The translations under genes and the position numbers were made by a program. From assembly GCA_022478985.1 (NCBI GenBank), contig JAKSZP010014469.1, forward strand, positions 186,001 through 250,000: a stretch of DNA of 64,000 bases, read 5' to 3'. The first letter of the stretch is position 1. The number at the start of each line of letters is the position of its first letter. Under the pieces are notes generated by a model. It saw only the letters and a list, made by a program, of their open reading frames with translations. It had not been told where the DNA came from and made no database searches. This stretch comes from Massospora cicadina. Lineage: Eukaryota; Entomophthoromycota; Entomophthoromycetes; Entomophthorales; Entomophthoraceae. Shown piece after piece: positions 32,050-42,829 of the stretch.

Positions 32050-32240
32050 TCCAGGGGCCTGAAGTTCCTTGTGGCCCTGAAGGGCCCCCAGGGCTTCAAG
32101 GTACTACTAGAACTAATGATTCTGATGTGCCCTGAGGTCCCAAAGGTCTTAAATAATCTATGGATCAGAAGGAGCAGAAGCGCCATGAGGCCCTAAAAGA
32201 CCTCCTGGCCCCCTAGGTATACTGCCCTACATGCTGAGGA
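32050..32240 (+). other. Collagen-like Gly-X-Y stretch in element K gag
   Basis: One frame gives GPEVPCGPEGPPGLQGTT and, after a gap, GPKGLK; a neighbouring frame gives GPKRPPGPLG. A similar stretch occurs on the minus strand at 37690-37800. Short triple-helix-like repeats of this kind would be an unusual part of a Gag. Confidence 0.5.
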
Positions 32241-33257
32241 TTCTGAAAATTCATGTAGAAGCTGAATATTGGTGAATATTGAAGCTCTGCATAGTAAAAT
32301 ATAACCAATTAGTAATGATGCTGCATCCTCCCCATTGTTCATCCTCTTAACCCTAACATCGCCTTAAAGTCAATAGACGAGGATATATAAGATATATTTG
32401 TTTACTAAGGTCACCATTAATGTCTTAATCTGATAGAACAAATTTATACTATACTTAGAATCTGAGTCAGCGATTTTAAATTTGATATTCCATCTCTGAA
32501 AGTCCAGATGGAGCTTAAGTCGATTAAAGCGTCCCTTAATCACTTATGGAATGAACTACTATATGAAGAAAAGAATTTGGAAGAAAAATGGATCAAATTG
32601 CCACCTGTGAATTTACAAAAAAATGTCTTTCTAAGCCAAGCTATAGTGCAGAGCTGGGCATATACACTCTAAATACCCCTTCTAGATCTAGCTTTAAGAC
32701 CATTTTTTAGAAAGGGAAAAAAACAAGTAGGTGTAGAATCACGTCATTTTTTAAATGATTATGAGAGTGCGATAGAAGAGGCCATTAACAGGCAGAATAT
32801 GAAGCACAACCATTCCTGCCTCTATTAAGAAATCAGAGAAATTATGGCCACTCACTTAAGTGGCTGTCAGACCTGTGCTCTGGTCAAGAACGTTTTAATT
32901 CAGAGTTTGAAAGTGATCAATCTTTTCAAACCAGAATCAGGATAAATGGTGATCCATTAAAATAATGGAGAAGTCCCATTAACTTCTCTAGACAATTCTA
33001 TGCCAGCGCCCAAAAAATAGTTACTACTACTTATATTTCTCTGGATGACGCCATTACTGCGCTTATCACTTTGAGTCCTGGCATAATGTCCAATTACACA
33101 TGATAGAACTTAAACAAAATTAACATGTATCAGAGTAAACAAGCAGGCTTTAACCAAAGTTTATTACCACTATATTGAATAAATATCTTGCTTTTCAGAA
33201 GTTCCCAGTTATACTCACATACAAATCACTGAATTAAAGGATAAGATCATACCAATT

Positions 33258-33299
33258 TGTTACTACTGAAAAGGTCATCATCACACCATGGACTAGTGC
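33258..33299 (+). other. Degenerate zinc knuckle of element K
   Basis: The codons read C-Y-Y-stop-K-G-H-H-H-T-M-D-stop-C. The first and last Cys and a His remain; the second Cys codon has become TGA, one base from TGC or TGT. It fits a CCHC nucleocapsid motif upstream of the protease. Confidence 0.55.
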
Positions 33300-33559
33300 T
33301 ATAAGTGACGTGCAGAGGATGTTGTAATTCAAACTGTTGGCAAAAGGGAGGCCGACATTAGGTAAGTGTCTCCTTATGCTGAATCAACCACTAAAATGAC
33401 TATAACTAAATCTCCTATCTCTGAAAGATTTTTCTACAATGATACCTGAGTGAACAAGCTATCTACTTCTGACAATGAAAATTTTTATACTTGTTCTAAC
33501 TAACAAGCTATCATGTTCTTAACTTTGCCGCCACATTTTGACATTATGATAAATTAGGT

Positions 33560-33695
33560 CACCGTTTAAGTTCATAAATCTAATTCTTGTGATAGTTGAT
33601 AGTGGATCCACAGTAAATATCATTTTTGTGAAAACTTATGAAGAGAACTAAGATTGCTCCAAATTTGCCACACTAAATTGAGCGTGGAACTTATG
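33560..33695 (+). pseudogene. Element K retropepsin, first part
   Basis: The frame reads ILVIVDSGSTVNIIFVKTYE with an Asp-Ser-Gly active site at 33598-33606, a typical retropepsin start. It breaks at 33695, where a 1.47-kb insertion with the duplication TTATG begins, and resumes at 35168. Confidence 0.72.
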
Positions 33696-35172
33696 TGTTA
33701 CATCAAGAAGAGACCCCTCCGCTTGGACTGGGTGGCGTTCCCTTTCCCATCCACAAAGGGTCCAAGAAGGCCAGCTGCACCTCTCATCTCCCAGGGCAAC
33801 TTCGACCATGTAGTGGACAAGCGTTGGGCAACAGCTTACCCTTTAAAGACCCCGCCACCCATCCCAGTATTAACTTCAGTCATATATTGGTACTGCATAT
33901 CAAGGGAATTTGTGCTAAGCTATTGGAGAGTCAGCATCCTGATGGGGTAGATGGTTTTAATGAAGTCAATGGCAACGAGCCTTCAGCATTAAGGCCCAAA
34001 GGCCCCAATCCTGCAAAAAAGCCTGACTGGCATGTGATTTTGGCAAATAAAACGTCTAGTGTTGAACCTTTGGAAAAACTCGCTGATGGCATAGAGCATT
34101 GGGAAATGTTGCCACCAGTTCAGAAGCCTCCCCTACAAAAATTTCTTCTGGCATTTCTTAATTGGTCAGTAGGTGCTGGATCAACCAGGTGCGGGATGGT
34201 TGGGTGTCCCAAACCTGTTCCTAACCTCTTGAGACCGCCTCTATATGAAGTGGCCTTGGGAGATTCCTGTTGCCAGTTGGGCGAGATGCCATCGCTCTAA
34301 ATGTCAGAACTTCAGAAAATTCACAACTTGGGTATCCATGGTTAAACTGACAACAACTTAGAAAACCGCCAATATTTTTCAAAAAGGTTCAAATAAGTTT
34401 GTTTTCCACCCTTGTTCAAAGTTCTCCAGGTTAAGTCAAATCTTAGGGGCCCTGGTCCCACGTTTTTCTAAGCTATTCCCCGATTGATTGTCTATTTGAG
34501 CAGTTGTAACACAATGAGGAAGATTTACGGTTAATTCTTATTTTTTAAATTCATTAAAAAATTTCCCAGGCTCCAATTTACTTGGTTAAAGCTTAAATTT
34601 TCTTTTGACAAACCCCCACAACATCCAATGTGGCCCCATGGGCCTCATATCAACTGGTTTATAATGGTCATATTATTAACTTTGGTCCCTACCACAGTCA
34701 ATTGGGCCAATCATGTTATGAATTTGTGGAACTCTCCCCAATTGCAGAGGATATCTTCCAGATGAATCTCATTAACAGGTGAGCCCAACTATCCCACTCC
34801 AGGCGAGAATCTGCCCCCTCATCAATGTGGCTGTACCAAATTCTCCTATGGGAACGCCAAACTACCCAATATAATCTCACAACTTCCTACACCTGAGCCC
34901 GTCGTTTGAAGCTACAACAGCCTGGTTTCTTGCTGGATTGCTTTTTACGCTTGCGGCATGTCAGCATTCAATTGTTACCTTTCTCCCTGCACACTCTAAC
35001 ATTTTTGAGAGGCAATGCCCCTGGCATTCTGGCATGTCTTTTGGGTGCTTCTGAATCTCAACTGGTAGGACAGTCTAAACTTTATCTGCCGTTTTCCTGG
35101 CATGCTGGCTCCTAAAGTACAAGGTCTATTAAATTATTCTAAATTCCCAAATAGGTTTAATAAAAAATTATG
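33691..35172. mobile_element. 1.47-kb insertion in element K protease, 5-bp duplication TTATG
   Basis: TTATG at 33691-33695 is repeated at 35168-35172 and removal of the 1472 bp between them rejoins the protease reading (ERGTY then GHLSSTL). The insert begins TGTTACATC and ends in TTTAATAAAAAA. It is clearly less AT-rich and less stop-ridden than its surroundings and holds the frames at 33695-34300 and 34906-35115. The TG start suggests a solo LTR, but the end is not CA. It could also be a gene-carrying or non-LTR insertion. Confidence 0.55.
33695..34300 (+). CDS. Unknown 201-codon protein in the 1.47-kb insertion
   Basis: A long open frame in a region where most sequence is riddled with stops. 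It begins MLHQEETPPLGLGGVPFPIH, is rich in Pro, Gly and Lys, and ends QLGEMPSL. A second frame at 33654-33950 overlaps it. The first codons precede the insertion boundary, so the given start may not be real. I recognise no domain. It may be a gene fragment or a fortuitous frame in a young, GC-richer repeat. Confidence 0.3.
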   Translation: MLHQEETPPLGLGGVPFPIHKGSKKASCTSHLPGQLRPCSGQALGNSLPFKDPATHPSINFSHILVLHIKGICAKLLESQHPDGVDGFNEVNGNEPSALRPKGPNPAKKPDWHVILANKTSSVEPLEKLADGIEHWEMLPPVQKPPLQKFLLAFLNWSVGAGSTRCGMVGCPKPVPNLLRPPLYEVALGDSCCQLGEMPSL

Positions 35173-35310
35173 GACATCTCAGCAGTACCCTTGACAATCT
35201 TAGATACAAATTACTATTGAATATTAATTTTATGGGGTTTATAAAGCATCATCTATCATTGGGTTAAGAATATGATCCTTACTTGGGATACATGAACCAT
35301 AGTATTGAAA
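35168..35310 (+). pseudogene. Element K retropepsin, second part
   Basis: Directly after the insertion the translation gives GHLSSTLDNLRYKLLLNINF, MGFIKHHLSLG, which fits the second half of a retropepsin including the hydrophobic LLLxxxF psi-loop seen as NYNLLIGTAFL in element B. It joins to the piece ending at 33695. Confidence 0.5.
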
Positions 35311-36660
35311 AAATCTGAATTTTAAGATAAGTATAGAGGCTTAAACCTGCTTAATGGAGAAGGATGACAAGAATAATCAAATTAAAACCTTGTCCATGGT
35401 ACCCATATGTGAATGCCACCACATGTGCCTGATAAGAAAAGAAAGAAATGCTCTTATAATCTCTGTTGGGTTTTGAGATCTAAAGAAGATTGGATACCTT
35501 GTTCTAAATCAAGTGTAACACTTTGATCAATTAAATAAGAATTAATTGGAAGCCCTAGTATTATATAGTTTCAGTTTGTGCTAATATACCCAGAAATATT
35601 CAGAATCCCTTAATCAAGTTCTTTCAACTTGACCTGAACATATCATATTGATATGATCCCAGGTCCATCAGTGTAATAAAATAGCAAATACATCAAATGA
35701 TAAAAAGCATTGAGAGGATTGGAAGATCCTAGACAAGGTGTAATTATGAGATTTCCTTAGTGATGTGTTCTTATCCATCCTATAAATATTGAATCTTTCG
35801 AATTTTAAAATAGGATTCTGACCTTTACCTTACTTGCCCTAGCCTTCTCTTAACTGTCTCTAGATTTTTAGATCTAAGCCCTATTTTGAACCTTACCTAA
35901 CAGTCTACTATACATGAAAAGATATAAAGTGATGTTCAATAAAGGGCGCTTTAAGAAAATAGAAAAAATTATCCTAAAAAGATGGAAAATAATTTCAATC
36001 AAGTGAGAATTAGCATGAAAACATGACTGGAAGTGTAACTCAATGAATCAACAATTTACAGTATTATGCGACTCTTTTGAAGCCTGAAATCTTATATTTT
36101 GAATTTTTTTGAGTTCACCTTTCCTACTGTTTTTCAATATCAATATCAAATTAATATGAATTTTTAAGTAGAACATATTAACCAATATGCCATGATTTGC
36201 CCTACTCTGAGTGAATCATTTTTTATCTGGGGTCATGACTCAATATATTAAGTTATTAATGAATGCTTTTTATGCTCCTTGTTTTCTTTAGTTGAGCTAA
36301 TCCAATGAATTAGTCTTTCCTAAGACTATTGTGGATTGATCCCAATAATATTAAGTATTTTAATCTACCAGATTTTGCCAAAATAGATTGGTAGTGTAGT
36401 TAATAATAACAATTTAGTAAGTTGCCAGCAATCAATGCCAAGGGGTTTTAATGAGCAAGGATTAGGATTGCCGATTTACTGATTAGTTTATATCTATTGC
36501 CAGCTTAAACCAGATCTTTATTCACTCTCGCTTTTATCCTAGCACTTTACCTAATGTGACAGCATCTCTAAATAAACTATCACTCTTTTACCTATTGTTT
36601 CTCGTTGAAGGTAAAATAAAATGACATATAGAGCTAAGGTTTTCTAACCCTTTATTATTA
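35311..36660. other. Decayed sequence sharing a segment with 51230-51600
   Basis: No domain is recognised. The part at 35540-35930 resembles 51230-51600 at the DNA level (both have TTCAACTTGACCTG, a CTTTAACTTAC/CTTTACCTTAC block, AGCCCT...TTT and CAGTCTACTATAC). It is probably a shared non-coding part, such as an LTR or post-pol region, of two related elements. The remainder is AT-rich and unassigned. Confidence 0.4.
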
Positions 36661-37160
36661 TCCTACCAGGTGCTTCAGGAATGGTAACTCTTGGCAGTTT
36701 TACTCAGATCTGCTCCACTTGTTGCACGGGTTTAACACCACTGAGCAATGGACAGATAATATGAAGATTGCTAATCCTTAGTAAATAGTAATAATATGTA
36801 AAATACTGAGCTATTGCCCCAACTGACAATACTTTAATTGTATATAAAACTTAGACTAATCTACTACTTTCTCCCTCGTTTCCACAAAAGACCTCCTCAT
36901 CTTGTTCTCACACTAAATCTTAATCTTTGGTATTTTAAGTCGGTTTCCACCCTTCCAATTAGTATTCTCTTTATGCTACAAAATTAGAGGTTTCATTCAA
37001 TCATCAAGGCTTCTGCAGAATTCCCTCAATTCACCAAGCTAGTAGTACTTTTATCAATTCTCTTTTTATCAACATAATCTTCTGCTCAATATCAAGGCTA
37101 CCCTCAACTCATAAATACAATCCTACTATATATGGCATATTAGCTAGTCATGGCAATTTC
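36661..37160 (-). repeat. Probable decayed LTR related to the B/C family
   Basis: CACCACTGAGCAATGGACAG followed by ATAATATGAAGATTG resembles the 54590-54640 part of the element C LTR (CTTTGAGCAATGGACAAACA...). The pyrimidine-rich part around 36860-36930 matches that LTR as well. The borders are not clear, so the limits are approximate. Confidence 0.4.
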
Positions 37161-38380
37161 TTGAAAAAGAACCTGAGGTAATTCAGGGTCAGCTGGAGTT
37201 TTGCCCTGCTGACTCAACATATTAAATAGAGAATATGTGATATGATGCCATAATAGCTGGTCTTGAGCTTTTGTTCCACCTTCCACTATATAAAATATGA
37301 CTTCATGTGCTTGCCATCAAATGAGCTAGCTATTGGATTAGAGCACTACCTCTAAAATGTTGTTTATCCTGACATTTACCACATCTGACAAGTGGTAGGT
37401 ATTAGTCATCATGAAGTAGCTTGACATATGGGGCTAACTGAAGCCTTTCATTTTTAGCAGAACATTACAACGCTGCTTCCTCATTTGTCTGCAATAACCA
37501 GTACGCCATTTTGAATTATTAACAATTGATAAATGAGGTCTGCAGCCAGCTTGCGATGTTATATAATGGAATTTTTGGCTACCTTGAGGAGCAGTCCTAC
37601 CATAACTAGTCCTTAAATCCTAATGAGTTGCCATCTTGAACAGATTAAAGAATTTTTATAAAGATTAAAGAATGACATTAAAAATTAGTTTCTCATAAAG
37701 TCCCTAGAATTTGAAGGGCCCGAGGGTCCTGAAGACCCTTGGGTCCCCCTGGACCATCTGGTCTCTTGATTACACTTCCTGGTGATCCAAATGAGTCTTG
37801 GAAACAAGTCATTCAACTGTAACTGAAGACTTATGAGATTAGATAAGAGATGTAGCCCAAGGGTATAAGATCTGCTTAACAGAGTTAAAATTGATCTTAG
37901 ATTCATAATTAATGCCTTGTTGATGAGTTAGTCAAGTTTGCCTTCATTGAGGATGATCAATGACCACCTCACTTAACTTAAACTGTAAAGTCATAGTTAT
38001 GGAGTTTGTTGGAGAAATTGCAAGAAAAAAATACTACGTCAACATGACAAGTTTGAGGCCCTAAAAACCAGTTGAACCTCAAATGCTTTTGTGACTTCTC
38101 CAAATCAAAATTAGAGAGAAGTTAAATATGACATGTAAGGGTTATGACAAAAATTTGGACCAGAAGGTCCTTGGGACTATATTGAGACTAAGAGCTATAG
38201 TGTTCTCTTGCCCTCCTGCCAACACACTCTCTATCTTATTATAGCCAAATTATACCTTCCTTAAGGAGAAATTTACCCCAGGAAAAAGAAGTGTACTACT
38301 TTTCTTTTATGCTTATAAAGAGCTCTTTAGAAGGAGCGACTATTAATCTGAAGGTGAATCATATTCACTCTTATCTGAAT
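37161..38380. other. Decayed sequence with a collagen-like stretch on the minus strand
   Basis: On the minus strand about 37690-37800 encodes Gly-X-Y-like GTQGSSGPSGPS in one frame and GPGGPKGLQ in another, like the stretch in element K gag, so a gag fragment of that lineage probably lies here in reverse. The rest is AT-rich and unassigned. Confidence 0.4.
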
Positions 38381-38389
38381 AGTAAGGCT

Positions 38390-38709
38390 CACAAAATAAG
38401 ACTCCCATTTTAATATTGACAACTTAGGATCAAGTCTATAACGCTTTAAGCTCTGGAGTTCAGCAGAAGTCAGACTCTTGCCTACTATAAACAGGAATTA
38501 ATGGCTATTTGGTTTTACAAGGGATTAGTTTTATGGGTTTTTTGTTAGCCAATTCTACGCTCACGTGCATCCCTTGATTACCACAAACCATTGTACCTTG
38601 AAGAAAAAACTGTTGTTATATCTGCTTTGGTATCTTATCAGAAGTATGTTTAAACATGGTAAAACGCAGGATAAACTCTAATTACATCTTTGGAATTAAA
38701 GAAGTTTAT
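38390..38709 (+). pseudogene. RNase H fragment of a further plus-strand element
   Basis: One frame gives YKQELMAIWFYKGLVLWVFC, and then LDYHKPLYLEEKTVVISALV, which resembles the KExLAIVxAxxxWRxYL and TDHxxL section of Gypsy RNase H. The fragment is cut off by the left LTR of element F at 38710. Its continuation was not found on the other side of F. Confidence 0.45.
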
Positions 38710-39281
38710 TTTCAGGACTAAGGGGATTTGAATACTTGTCCTATTTATTTTATAGACCAGGAAGCCTGAAGTTCTGGAGTGCAGGATTATAGTTAATTGC
38801 TTTTCTTGTCCAGAAAGTCTTTACTCAGATTAACGTCCCTGAAATTGTAATTCTTAAGAATTATTTGTCCCTAATTAAAAAGTAAATGTAGACCAAATTT
38901 TAACTTAAAAGGACAAAAGAAATAGTACTCTTCATTTGTTTTTAATCCAAAATTATAAGGGAGATTATGGAGGTTACCTGGTCCTTTTCCAAGCTGTACA
39001 AGCTAAGATCTAATATTGTTACAAATTGGGAATTATGTAACAGGCTTAGTAACTCAGTCAAATAAATTTTACTCGCCGCATAGATTGGGTTAGAAACCCA
39101 ATATTAGGGGGTTTTGGTGAGTAATATGTGACTACATTAGTTGTAGATTGTCCCCAATTTCAATAGGGTGGAAATTCGTTAGTGATTATCCCCAATAATG
39201 GTTTCAGCTTTTTTGATGGCTCAGATTTGATTCCCATCATCTACCTCATCCAAATCTCCAATTTGGGTAAGAATCCTGACA
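38710..39281 (-). repeat. 3' LTR of element F
   Basis: On the minus strand it starts TGTCAGGATTCTTACCC. It matches 44187-45240 apart from the inserted solo LTR. Shared blocks include TACCTCATCCAAATCTCCAA, GAGTAATATGTGA and TTAACGTCCCTG. The LTR carries a short inverted terminal TGTCAGG...CCTGACA. Confidence 0.88.
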
Positions 39282-39296
39282 ACACCTCCCTCTATA
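39282..39296 (-). other. Polypurine tract of element F
   Basis: On the minus strand TATAGAGGGAGGTGT lies directly before the TG of the 3' LTR. Confidence 0.7.
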
Positions 39297-40420
39297 CTTT
39301 GGCGTAGGGGGAAACAGACGTAGAAAAATACTATGCATGTAATTTACCGCAGTACCTTGTACAACCTCTACAATGGAGTGTTCATTACCCTGCTTATTAA
39401 TGACTATGTAGGGCTCTGACCAGTTGGTGCCCAATTTGTTAACCTGACCTCCCGGCCAATAGTAGTAGAAAAAGGCTAGGTCACCCAGCTGGAAGGTGTG
39501 CAGAGGTTATGTCTGTCATTAAACTGACTTGTTTTTCTACTAGTTGCAGAAGATAAATTCTCAGGAGCTAGAGCCTGGAGTCATATTGTTTCAGTGCAAT
39601 GCTTCACATAGTAATTTCAGGGGCATCAGTTAGAGCTTGATCCAACATGGCCTACACTTTAGAAGGCAACTAAGAATTTATTCCATACAAATCCTGGAAG
39701 GGCAAAATATCAATTATTCAGTATAGCTTATTCTGTAGGCCAAAATTGAACTAGGATAATATTAGGACCAGTGAATAGATTAAAGTTGTAGCCATTTTTA
39801 GAGGGTGGCAGTTAGGGTCCCATTTGTTCTCTCTACCATTCCATTGGTTGCAGGATGTTATGGAGTTAAAAATACCTAGGTTGATTCAATCAGTTCAGCT
39901 AAATCATTCATCATTGATGATCAGATGTTTTGACCATTATTAGAGAGAATTATGTTAGGACATCATGCTGGGTGATAATCCAATTATATAAGAATGTGGT
40001 GGTAGCTTTTGCCAAAGCTGATGTTAGCGATAAAGCTTTGATTTACTTAGTTAAATAATCCACGGCTAGAAAGGATGAACTGATGACCATTAGAGGCCTG
40101 AGGGAGTGGTCCCACAACATCAATGCTAATAGTATGGAAGGTTCACAAAGTGGAACCATTGGATGCTGAGATTGGAGAATAGAACCAGCTTGACTTTTAC
40201 ATACCAGGCATGATTCTAATACAACTTTGATTATGAAAAGCATTCTTTCCCAGCACCATTAAGTCTTAAGCCACTATTAGTTTTTAAATTCTCCTGTGGC
40301 CGACTTGCTGATGTCTCTCCAATATGACATCTGTTTGAGCTGAAGATTTTACATAGGGCAACCATTTTTGAGACACGAGTTTGTACAGTTGGTCTTTTTT
40401 GACTTGAAGGTTCACCAATC
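39297..40420 (-). pseudogene. Element F integrase
   Basis: The minus strand shows SCLVCKSQAGSI (end of the HHCC module), SIDVVGPLPQASNGHQFILS (first catalytic Asp) and DYLTK, with stops and a frameshift between. Near the 3' end the frame 39246-39434 gives MGTNWSEPYIVINKQGNEHS, the GPY/F-type module, close to that of element E. The middle core is poorly preserved. Confidence 0.75.
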
Positions 40421-40765
40421 TTTTTGTTAATTTCTTTGAAAGGGTCACGTATTCATCTTTCCATAAATTGCATTTGATTTAGGGGGTCATAGAATTGACC
40501 TCTTCAGGGTCAGTTAAATCTAATTTGGGAACCCAGGATAGGCAATCTGAATTTTTGGTGTATCTGTTCTGGTCAATGAATAATGAAAAAGTTGTAGCTT
40601 TTAATTTTTAACGCCAATCAGGCTAATCTCCCATCATGGTCTTTCATTTGCTGTAGCCATTGCAAGAAATCCTAGTCAGTAATTTTGGAATAATGTTTTC
40701 TGTATAAATAAGGCTGGAAATACTTAATAGCCAGTAGTAAAATCAAGCATTTGCATTCTGTAACA

Positions 40766-41200
40766 CTATAGCTGCACTTGGCTCTGGATAGAGTTTTCTA
40801 GAGTATTAATAGGATTTACTAAGTTTTTGTCATTCAGCGATAGTATGGATCCAGTGGCTATATTTATAGCATTGGTAAAGAGGAGAAAAGCTTTGTTAAA
40901 ATTGGGATATACAAGTATTGGAGAGTGGGAGAGAGAGATCCATAGAAGATCAAAGGCCTTCTGTTGTTCTTCTTTCCACTGAAAGGGTAGCCCTTTCTTC
41001 ATTAAATACATTAGAGGCTTGGAGGTGTCAACAAAGTGGGGGATAAGCTGGCAATAATATCCCACCATCCCGCAAAAAATTGTATGTCTTGTAGGGAATT
41101 AGGGGGGACATTTTTTGAAATGGTCAAGACCTTGTTGTCCTTTGGGGATATTCCAGATTTCCTACCTTATGTCCTAAAAATCCATTTCATCATAAAGGAA
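40766..41200 (-). pseudogene. Element F RT-RNase H connection and RNase H start
   Basis: The open minus frame 40766-41068 reads MVGYYCQLIPHFVDTSKPLM, KKGLPFQWKEEQQKAFDLLW, HSPILVYPNFNKAFLLFTNA. This is the standard Gypsy connection (FLGLxxYYRxFI..A.PL..L..K..FxWxxExxxAFxxLK), followed by the RNase H beta strand where TDAS is replaced by TNAI, so the first catalytic Asp is Asn. Confidence 0.85.
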
Positions 41201-41249
41201 AGATCATTTTGAAGGCTTTAGTTTTAGTAAAGCTTTCAGTAACCTCTGG

Positions 41250-41760
41250 AAATTTGCCTGAGATGATCTATGTGTTTAGTTAATGTTCTTGAAAAACGGT
41301 AATATCATCGAAATAAACTAGCACAATAGAACGTTTTAAATCCCCTAAAAGTCCGTCCATGGAGCGTTGGAAGGTATAAGAGGCATTACATGACCTCCGT
41401 GGCATACAAGTGGGCTTGAACAATCCTTCACTTGAGATAAGGGTGCATTTTTACTGATCCTCTGGCAATAAATCAACTTTTCCAGTACCCACTGGAAAAA
41501 TTCATTGCCAAAAATAGTGAGAACCTGAATCAAGTGTAAGGATTCATTTATACGTTGCAATGGATAGCTATCTTTTCTTGTGATTGATCTGAGGCGGCGA
41601 TAATCCATGGCAACATGGCGGCCACCATCTTTTTGTAAATTAATACAAGTGGGGAAGTTTATAAGCTTTATATAAGGTACAAGGAACCTGGATTACAACA
41701 GTTGCTATAGCTCTAGGGTCACTTGAGCTTCCTCAACTTTAGATTTTCTGTATGTCTGAG
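41250..41760 (-). pseudogene. Element F reverse transcriptase
   Basis: The minus frame 41345-41608 gives MDYRRLRSITRKDSYPLQRI and, with shifts, the palm. The active-site motif is LVYFDDITVF, with YFDD at 41304-41315. This is the only non-chromovirus RT in the window that keeps both catalytic Asp residues of YxDD. Stops and shifts elsewhere still make it a pseudogene. Confidence 0.85.
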
Positions 41761-41999
41761 GATTTGAATGGAGGGTGAGCCTCAGTCTTAATTTGTTGAA
41801 TTATTCCGGACATTTTTACATAATCACCTGGTCCCAAGTAAAATATCACAATACTCCTAGAGGAGGTCTTTGACATTCTGGCGTTCATTAGGAGTGATAA
41901 TGTATCCAATTATCCTTTCCACAAGAGCTATTGTGGGAAGGGGATAATACCCTAAATCTTGTAAAGACCTAAAGCAACTCACTCTAGCAATATTTTAAT

Positions 42000-42330
42000 G
42001 AGGCATAGTTTTATGTAAGCAATAGGGGCATACTAAGGGACTTGAAGGGTTTGATCTGTTAGATTCCCCAATAAAATATATTTAGGTTTCCTGTAAGAAG
42101 GATCCAAAATCCCTGGACAGGTCAATTTTTCTTTGATAGACAGGTTTGTGTGTCCGCTTAGCTCCAAAAACTTAATTAAGAGGAGTGAAGATTTTGATCC
42201 CCATATTCACAATGACTTGAGATCCAACAATATTGTAATTGTATAAGGGACATACAGAGGAATCCCATCTTTGGCATCCACTGACTCCAGGTGTAACTTA
42301 GTTTTTTCTCCTTAGACTTGGTAATCAACT
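42000..42330 (-). pseudogene. dUTPase-like domain between protease and RT, element F
   Basis: Read on the minus strand: SGHTNLSIKEKLTCPGILDP, SYRKPKYILLGNLTDQTLQV, P-stop-YAPIAYIKL. This closely follows the dUTPase motif-3 region GVIDxDYRGxIKVLLxNLSDxxxxIxxGxRIAQL, and the Asp of GVIDxxY is kept as ILDPSY. It is the best preserved of the four copies at this position. Upstream residues (YTITILLDLKSL) may be the preceding strand. PRSGL is not recognisable. Confidence 0.6.
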
Positions 42331-42399
42331 TTACAAATGGAAAACGGATATTCTAGGAGGCACGTTCGTTTTTTGGGGCCCTTTACTTTTTTAAAGGTC

Positions 42400-42790
42400 A
42401 TATATTAATAGGATCTGATACCCTAATAGAAAGAGGTATTTTCCCTACGGTTGATAATACAGTTAAACTCCCAAATCATTTGGACCCCAATAAGCAACAC
42501 GTAGTTATTGCTTGCTAATGAAATAGCGGGGGCAGTATTTAAATTTTCCTGGAACAGAGGGGCAAGGCAGAATACGCTCCCATCGCCTTAGTAAATTGAC
42601 TAACTGCCGTTCCATACTCAGTTTCATTTATTAAGTCTGGGGCCATTTTTATCTTCTGCATAAGTTGTGAAGATGTAGCGTTAATCTGTGAACAAGTAAC
42701 AATTATCTTCAGGACTTTGACCTTATGATCAAATACCTCTACCTAAACCACCAAAGTTCTGAACTGGAAAGTAACAACCAAAAAACTGTC
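42400..42790 (-). pseudogene. Element F retropepsin remnant
   Basis: The minus strand reads VKVLKIIVTCSQINATSSQL, MQKIKMAPDLINETEYGTAV, then GAYSALPL and, after a shift, NNYVLLIGVQMI. This aligns in full with the element B protease (IIDTGTPVNIVSTKLMAKL, GAYSALPL, NYNLLIGTAFL). The Asp-Thr-Gly has become Val-Thr-Cys. It links F to the A/B lineage. Confidence 0.75.
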
Positions 42791-42829
42791 ATTAGGGTTT
42801 TGTAGTAAAGCATGTGTGGGATATTGCCT

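Larger units (their letters stand above)
31461..33550 (+). pseudogene. Element K gag remnant
   Basis: A decayed gag of a Gypsy element. It begins after a possible primer-binding site (TGGCACTATTC at about 31474), includes a collagen-like Gly-X-Y stretch at 32050-32240, a capsid-like region (NGDPLK, then FYASAQKIVTTTYISLDDAI at about 33000) and a zinc-knuckle trace at 33258-33299. It runs into the protease at about 33560. Stops are frequent. Confidence 0.55.
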
